Origin: Riptortus pedestris
Lineage: Eukaryota > Arthropoda > Insecta > Hemiptera > Alydidae
NCBI GenBank assembly: GCA_019009955.1
Contig: CM032228.1
Location: 9,776,001-9,840,000, forward strand
DNA length: 64,000 nucleotides
Direction: 5' to 3'
Numbering within the stretch: position 1 is the first letter of the stretch; every line of letters begins with the position of its first letter. Shown here piece by piece: positions 59,331-64,000 of this stretch. The notes below the pieces were generated by a model. That model was not told the origin of the DNA. It did no database searches and was given only the letters and a program-made list of their open reading frames with translations. The translations under genes and the position numbers were made by a program.

Positions 59331-59668
59331 GAACACAAATATTTTAGAAAAAAAATATGACGAGCCAACAAATTGTCCATATGGTGATTTGCCCTTCCCC
59401 TAAAATGAACGATAAAGACCATAACACGCCAAATTATGTGCTGCGAAGAAGTAATAAGAAGCAAGATTATTCTAATTTTCTAAAAAAAATTAACGAAGAA
59501 AAAAAACTGACTGAGCTAGCAAAGCGCAATGCTAAAAAACCCTTAGGTATAGAAAGTTATGATACTTTGTTGACCAAATTAATTAAACGTAACCAAAAGT
59601 ATTTTACACAAGAATATGGAAAAAATGAAATGGATTTCAATAATTATGTCCAGAACACGACAAATATG
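59331..59668 (+). CDS. Candidate first coding exon of an unidentified host gene
   Basis: An acceptor-like TTTTTCAG precedes it; the ATG is at 59357. The frame (start MTSQQIVHMVICPSPKMND, then TPNYVLRRSNKKQDYSNFLK and GIESYDTLLTKLIKRNQKYF) is Lys/Asn-rich and hydrophilic, likely helical. The last codons run into a strong donor, AATAT|GTGAGTA; reading through would hit TGA at once. A matching acceptor (TTGATTTCAG) near 60400 continues the frame. No family recognised. Confidence 0.5.
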
Positions 59669-59671
59669 TGA

Positions 59672-60395
59672 GTAAAACCTGAGCACTTTTTTTTTCATCA
59701 TTGTATTAATGTATTAATTCAATTAATAATGTATTAATTATAGAGCCTATCCAAAATTATATTTAAATTCGGCGGGTATTCATTTTCACGTTTCAGATCA
59801 TCCTGAGCACAATAGGATCAAAATTAAAGTTTTTGTCTGTCTATATGGTCCCGTTTGTTACTTGTCAATTAATAGCGGCTGTAAGGATTTCGACTAAGAA
59901 TAAGTTTTATATTTGTAAGTTTCAAAGATACAACACTGCTTATACGAGAATTTGATTTGTTACAATGAGGGACGGAAGGGGGGGGGGTAACCGCAAAACA
60001 TGTACGTGAATATCATTGTTAATATTTTTTTAAATCCGAAAAAATGAATGACAAAATTGAGTATAGAATGTGTTTTTCAGTCCTAAAGCGTAACGTAAAT
60101 TAATGAATTTAAAACATTTCACTTCTGACTTCTTGGCCCGAAATAAAATTTATTGAGTACCTATATCTCAATAAATCTGTTTTCATTTATTTATTAAGAA
60201 AATACATATTTTCAATATGTTAAATTTTATTCTTACTACCACTGACAGGAGTTGGGCTTCATTTCACGCCAGAACGTATATTCATTAATAAATATTGTTA
60301 ATTATTGTTGTTAGTTTTATCAGAAAAATATAAAGAACAAGTAGCGATAAGAATTTCTTTGATCCTAAAAGGGTTAAATTTATTTAAATTTGATT
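59672..60395. other. Intron-like or intergenic stretch
   Basis: AT-rich, with a poly(G) tract near 59980. Nothing recognised. Confidence 0.4.
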
Positions 60396-60400
60396 TCAGA

Positions 60401-60480
60401 CTGTCACTCGCCACCTATTTCTCTGACATTATATCTGAAGCAGACTTTGGTCATATTTTTCCTTTGATGCTTAGATGATA
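60401..60480 (+). CDS. Candidate second and last exon of the same gene
   Basis: After TTTGATTTCAG the bases complete a split Ile codon and read LSLATYFSDIISEADFGHIF and five more residues to TGA. The phase fits the donor at 59668. The open stretch is only 26 codons, so chance is possible. Confidence 0.3.
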
Positions 60481-60868
60481 CAGTGTTTATTATTTGTCGG
60501 GAATCGATAATTATTGAACGCATGCACGAGCATAAATTCGTCAATATTCATCCAATAACCATCCTATGTTTCACGCGTGAAGGAACGATTCTTCACGATT
60601 CTTCATTTCTTCTTCTTGCATGTTATGGAAATGTGGGGATTGTTTAGCGATAAAGTTAAACCAATCTTTATATATCTAAGGGAAACTCTTTTGTGTTATT
60701 TTTTCACAACCTGTGTCAAGAGCTGCTCTAAACAATGTCCAACATCACATTTTACTTGTTTCCAGTCCATGGAAGATGCCTTCCCAAAAGCCAAAATTTT
60801 TTATACCCTTGACATTATAAGAGTCATCATATACTGATTGCCTGAATATCGAAAAACTGGCGGTTATA

Positions 60869-62120
60869 ACGCCGTTTGGCTTATATGAATTTGTACGAAT
60901 ATTTGAGAAATGCCCCCGAGAAACGCTGCTCAGACCTTCCGGCGCTCCCTTAATGCAATGTTGCAGGACTTTTCTTATGCATTTCCTTACTTGGATGACT
61001 TTAATGTGGTTTCCAAGAGAAAGGAAGAGAGATCTTCAAGCCTCTAGAGGGACATTGTTTTGTCCTTTAACCAGTCGACATGACCCAAGTCAAACCCAAG
61101 TGCATTTCGTTAGATATAGAGTAACCACACAAAGAATTCAGCTCATCCGGATCTGGATTCAGGAAATTTCTGAGTTTCCCTGGCCTACCGTGATCTGTGG
61201 ACTTAGACGATCTTTGGGGGGGGGGGTCGTCGCATTCCAAGGACGGCAAGCATTCAGAGGCCACTGAACATACTTCTCCACAAAACGAAGAAAACCCCTA
61301 TACACTGGGATGCAGAGAACATCATAGCTTTCGACACAAACAAGGATAGTCTAGCCAAAGACATTCTTCTTGAAAACCTGCCAACTGACGGCAAATTTTC
61401 ATTAGCTCGTGATATTTCTGACATTGGTATTGGAGGTGTTCTCCAACAGAAGAAAGAGGATGGGATATGACAGCTCTTGGGATTCTTCTCCAAAGCTTTA
61501 AGGGAGGCGCAAAGAAAATGTGGAATGTGAAATGGGGAAATTCCCACCATTTACGAAACCATCAAGGACTTCTGACCAGTCGCCAAAAAACGAAATTTGA
61601 ACTGCATTAGCCAATGCTCGGCTACCATCCATTACAAGTCTGGATATGGCATTGTGGTCAACGCTCTGTCCAGGTTGGAAGAGATGGAGATGCCAGAAAA
61701 CTTTGTCATTGCACTTTGATGGGTATCTGAGAACAACCGTATACCATCCACAATCTAATAGTTGTGTGGGAAGGGGTGGAATTGTAGCCTAAAAGTTGTT
61801 TACATGTATCATCTGAACTTCGAGACTTTGGCACAGGTTTTGCCGACAGTACTTCTTGGCTTGAGGCCGGTGTTCCGAGACAGTGCCGCAGAAATGGTAT
61901 ACGGAGAGCCTCTTCCATTCCTCGACAATGCAAGAAACCTTATCCAACTTGCAACACCTTCAAGACGACAGTAGCAGAATGTTGCCTACTTGCTCCCAAA
62001 TTTTCCAACGGAAAGTCGTGGTTCGGAAGGCTTGGTCCCTCCGTATACACTTGCCAGAGTGATTGGTAGGAGCAAAAAAGTTATTATTATTCAAATCGGC
62101 CAGAATGGAGTTAGTTTTCG
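60869..62120 (+). pseudogene. Ty3/gypsy-class LTR retrotransposon remnant (reverse transcriptase, RNase H, integrase end)
   Basis: From 60869 one frame reads TPFGLYEFVRIFEK; the reverse transcriptase signature YLDD lies at 60988-60999 in another frame. RNase H follows (from about 61276: HWDAENIIAFDTNKDSLA, then ARDISDIGIGGVLQQKKEDG and LGFFSKALREAQRKC). At 61790-61974 an integrase-core end appears (VLPTVLLGLRPVFRDSA, EMVYGEPLPFL). The integrase DDE region between about 61700 and 61790 is deleted. Several stops and shifts show it is dead. It differs from the provirus at 6054-9276. No LTRs seen. Confidence 0.8.
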
Positions 62121-62218
62121 TTGACCAAATTAAGCCGGCATAAATTTTGGATGAACACTCTACTGAAGATCGCTCGGTATGGAGAGAGGGGGGAAAAATA
62201 AGTCGACAGAAAAAAAAA

Positions 62219-62415
62219 GTCCGTCACGCAGGGGCAGCGTAAACTAAGCAGATTTCCCACGTGAAGATTTACAAAAGAGAAATTTCACGAGAGCCGAGGC
62301 AGTGAAGGAAACGGCCGAACTAGCTTTTGGCGGGAAAGTAACTCTCGTCCGTTAGGCACCCCGATTTAATAAAAATGCAAATATCTCGGTTAATATTCAA
62401 GATAGAGAAAAATAG
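62219..62415 (+). mobile_element. Family N 5' fragment
   Basis: AGTCCGTCACGCAGGGGCAG, AAGCAGATTTCCCACGTGAA, and the start of the core (AATGCAAATATCTCGGTTAA). Cut off by the palindrome that follows. Confidence 0.8.
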
Positions 62416-62421
62416 TTATTT

Positions 62422-62550
62422 ATTATACAAGTGACGAAAGTAGATCATTTTACAACTCGAGTGAAACGTTTACCCACACGAGCGAAGCGAGTGTGGTAAT
62501 TTCACGAGAGTTGTAAATTCTACTTTCGTCACGAGTGTAATATTAATTTT
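62422..62550. repeat. Palindromic repeat of about 125 bp
   Basis: TTATACAAGTGACGAAAGTAGA on the left and TCTACTTTCGTCACGAGTGTAA on the right are inverted; the arms meet around CACACGAGCGAAGCGAGTGTGG. It would fold into one hairpin, as foldback MITEs do. Confidence 0.8.
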
Positions 62551-64000
62551 TTTCTGTAATCGTGTAATACATGATCAGATCTAACCAGAATATGAACAAA
62601 ATTAGGATGTTGTGAAGATTATGGTATGTTGTTGGTAGGTTATAAGCATGGTTGTGAAAGGTTATAAGCATAGTTATAAAACAACTAGTGATGATTGTGA
62701 AGTAATGCAGTTATAAACAAGTGCAGGTTATAAACAAGGAAGGTAATTATTATTATATTTAAATTTTAAAATATATTGATTATTTCCACCAATAATTCAT
62801 TCACATTTCAATTTATTTTGTTAAAATAAATTCTTACAATGTTAAGAAACATTTAAAAGCATTTAATTTCCAACTTCAAATTATTTTTTAATTTATACTT
62901 ATTACTAATTAAGAAGGCAATTCACAAGGACTCTTCACTCTATTGCAAAATGTTTCACTTTCTTCACTCATTTCAGTTTAGTAATGTTACCATTATTCAA
63001 CGATTTTAGAAACAACTTTTATTTAAGTACAATTTCTTTTGTTTCATTACTTATTATCATTATTGTTAGAGGCATTTTTATTTAAGCGGTCTTTTATTTT
63101 TAGCTGGAAGCCTTACTTAGCCAACAACTCCTTTTATTCCTTTCCTCGCCACTTCCTCTCTTCATGAAAAATTCGTTTAGTTTGAATGGCGGTAAAAGTA
63201 TCAATATACCAAAGCATTCCGTGGCCCCAGACAATCATTGAGCCAATATCTCTTACAGTAGTTCGTATTTTAAGGGCTGGTGGCTTTATGAAAACTCTAT
63301 GAAGGAAACAGTAAATAACCTATTATATTACAGAGGACGGAACAAAAGTTTTGCCGGTTTTAGTACAATAAAATAAAACGTTATTAGAATATTAACTTAA
63401 TAATAGCCGTACTGCCTTGAGCCACCTATCAGACACATCTTGAAGGCCTTGCTGGTACCAGTATTTATTCATTAAACCGAATAACTCGCGAACACCGTTT
63501 TCGCCTTCCTCCATAATTGACCTGTCTTCCCAGAAGAAAATGTTCCAGTTCTTTACTCGTAGAGCTTTCTGCAGGGTCATGGAAGCATCCGGACCCTGCA
63601 ACCGCTCTTGTTCTAACTTCTGTGTTACCGCTCCCCTCGGTTTCTAAATGATCTAAAAAAAGGTAACGTGCACTACCCTAAAACATTATTCCATTTCGCA
63701 CATTGGTACTGTTCAACAATTAACATTTCTATACCCATTCAATGTGGATGGCCGATCTTGTAACTCCAATCGTGAACTCTTATTATTTTATAACCAAATG
63801 GTATGTTTGTCTGTTAATGCTGTTTATTTTCATAATACGTACTTCTTATGAACGTCTATAACGTCTCTGAAGTTTACAGTGGTACATAAGTAAATAAATC
63901 CCATCTATTTTATTTTTTCACTAATTGTACCAGTTTTACCTTTTTTCTAATAATTCCTTTTTATCATGTTTTTTAGATATAAATTAAAAGATATAAATTG
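62551..64000. other. AT-rich right end of the window
   Basis: 62630-62745 has a loose tandem of GGTTATAAGCA/GGTTATAAACAAG-like units. A 69-codon minus frame at 63392-63601 (RVKNWNIFFWEDRSIMEEGE, then KYWYQQGLQDVSDRWLKAV) faintly resembles the C-terminal end of mariner transposases but could be something else. No other gene is supported. Confidence 0.3.

Noticed and set aside
1..64000. CRISPR arrays, rRNA or functional tRNA genes, bacterial operons
   Set aside because: No regularly spaced short repeats with unique spacers, no rRNA-like stretch; the only tRNA-like sequences are SINE heads. The DNA is eukaryotic.

Overview
The window is animal nuclear DNA, AT-rich, with spliced genes and dense transposon debris. 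The proteins and mobile elements point to an arthropod, most likely an insect; the capsid-like multicopy protein family and the errantivirus-like remnant weakly suggest Hemiptera, but I cannot name a species. Long open frames are rare because most coding matter is either split into exons or decayed.

The one gene that can be rebuilt fully is TAF6 (TFIID subunit 6) on the minus strand, 45880 down to 20214. Eleven coding exons with consistent splice phases add up to 1668 nt, or 555 residues plus a stop. It has an N-terminal histone fold and a central TAF6 HEAT-repeat domain. The last intron is about 14.3 kb and is packed with repeats. A possible second host gene starts on the plus strand near 59357, and two unassigned exon-like frames lie at 4493-4744 and 11885-12091 (minus).

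Left part (1-12 kb): a nested graveyard. Inverted copies of a capsid-like element (1-478 and 10004-10475) enclose a broken DUF7869-type frame (1751-2680, minus), a mariner-type MITE (3138-3372), the 3' part of a Jockey-like non-LTR retrotransposon (about 5100-6003, minus) and a degraded errantivirus-like provirus (6054-9276, minus: protease, integrase and F-like envelope remnants). Non-LTR gag zinc-knuckle fragments follow at 10620-11500.

The rest is shaped by rolling-circle transposons. (1) Family N is a 0.55-0.95 kb repeat with more than 20 copies or fragments. It starts AGTCCGTCACGCAGGGGC, carries its own (TA)n microsatellite and ends in a 20-nt palindrome followed by TGCTAA. Inverted subterminal AGCAGATTTCCC motifs, the terminal hairpin and the microsatellite match the architecture of Helentron-associated (DINE/HINE-type) elements. 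(2) Family H1 has canonical Helitron ends (A|TC start; GC-rich hairpin, then CTAG|T) and internal units of about 310 bp in tandem; six copies form two clusters (29306-32170 and 47682-53512). (3) H2 (53513-54324) is a deleted Helitron that keeps the C-terminus of its PIF1-like helicase. The second Helitron cluster sits inside the TA run of a family N copy, so insertion order can be read.

Smaller items: a piggyBac remnant with a TTAA end (17850-18442), an internally deleted mariner-like element (28359-28862), a foldback hairpin (28905-29265), an intact tRNA-derived SINE with a 9-bp target duplication in a TAF6 intron (42883-43108), further SINE fragments, and a Ty3/gypsy remnant (60869-62120).
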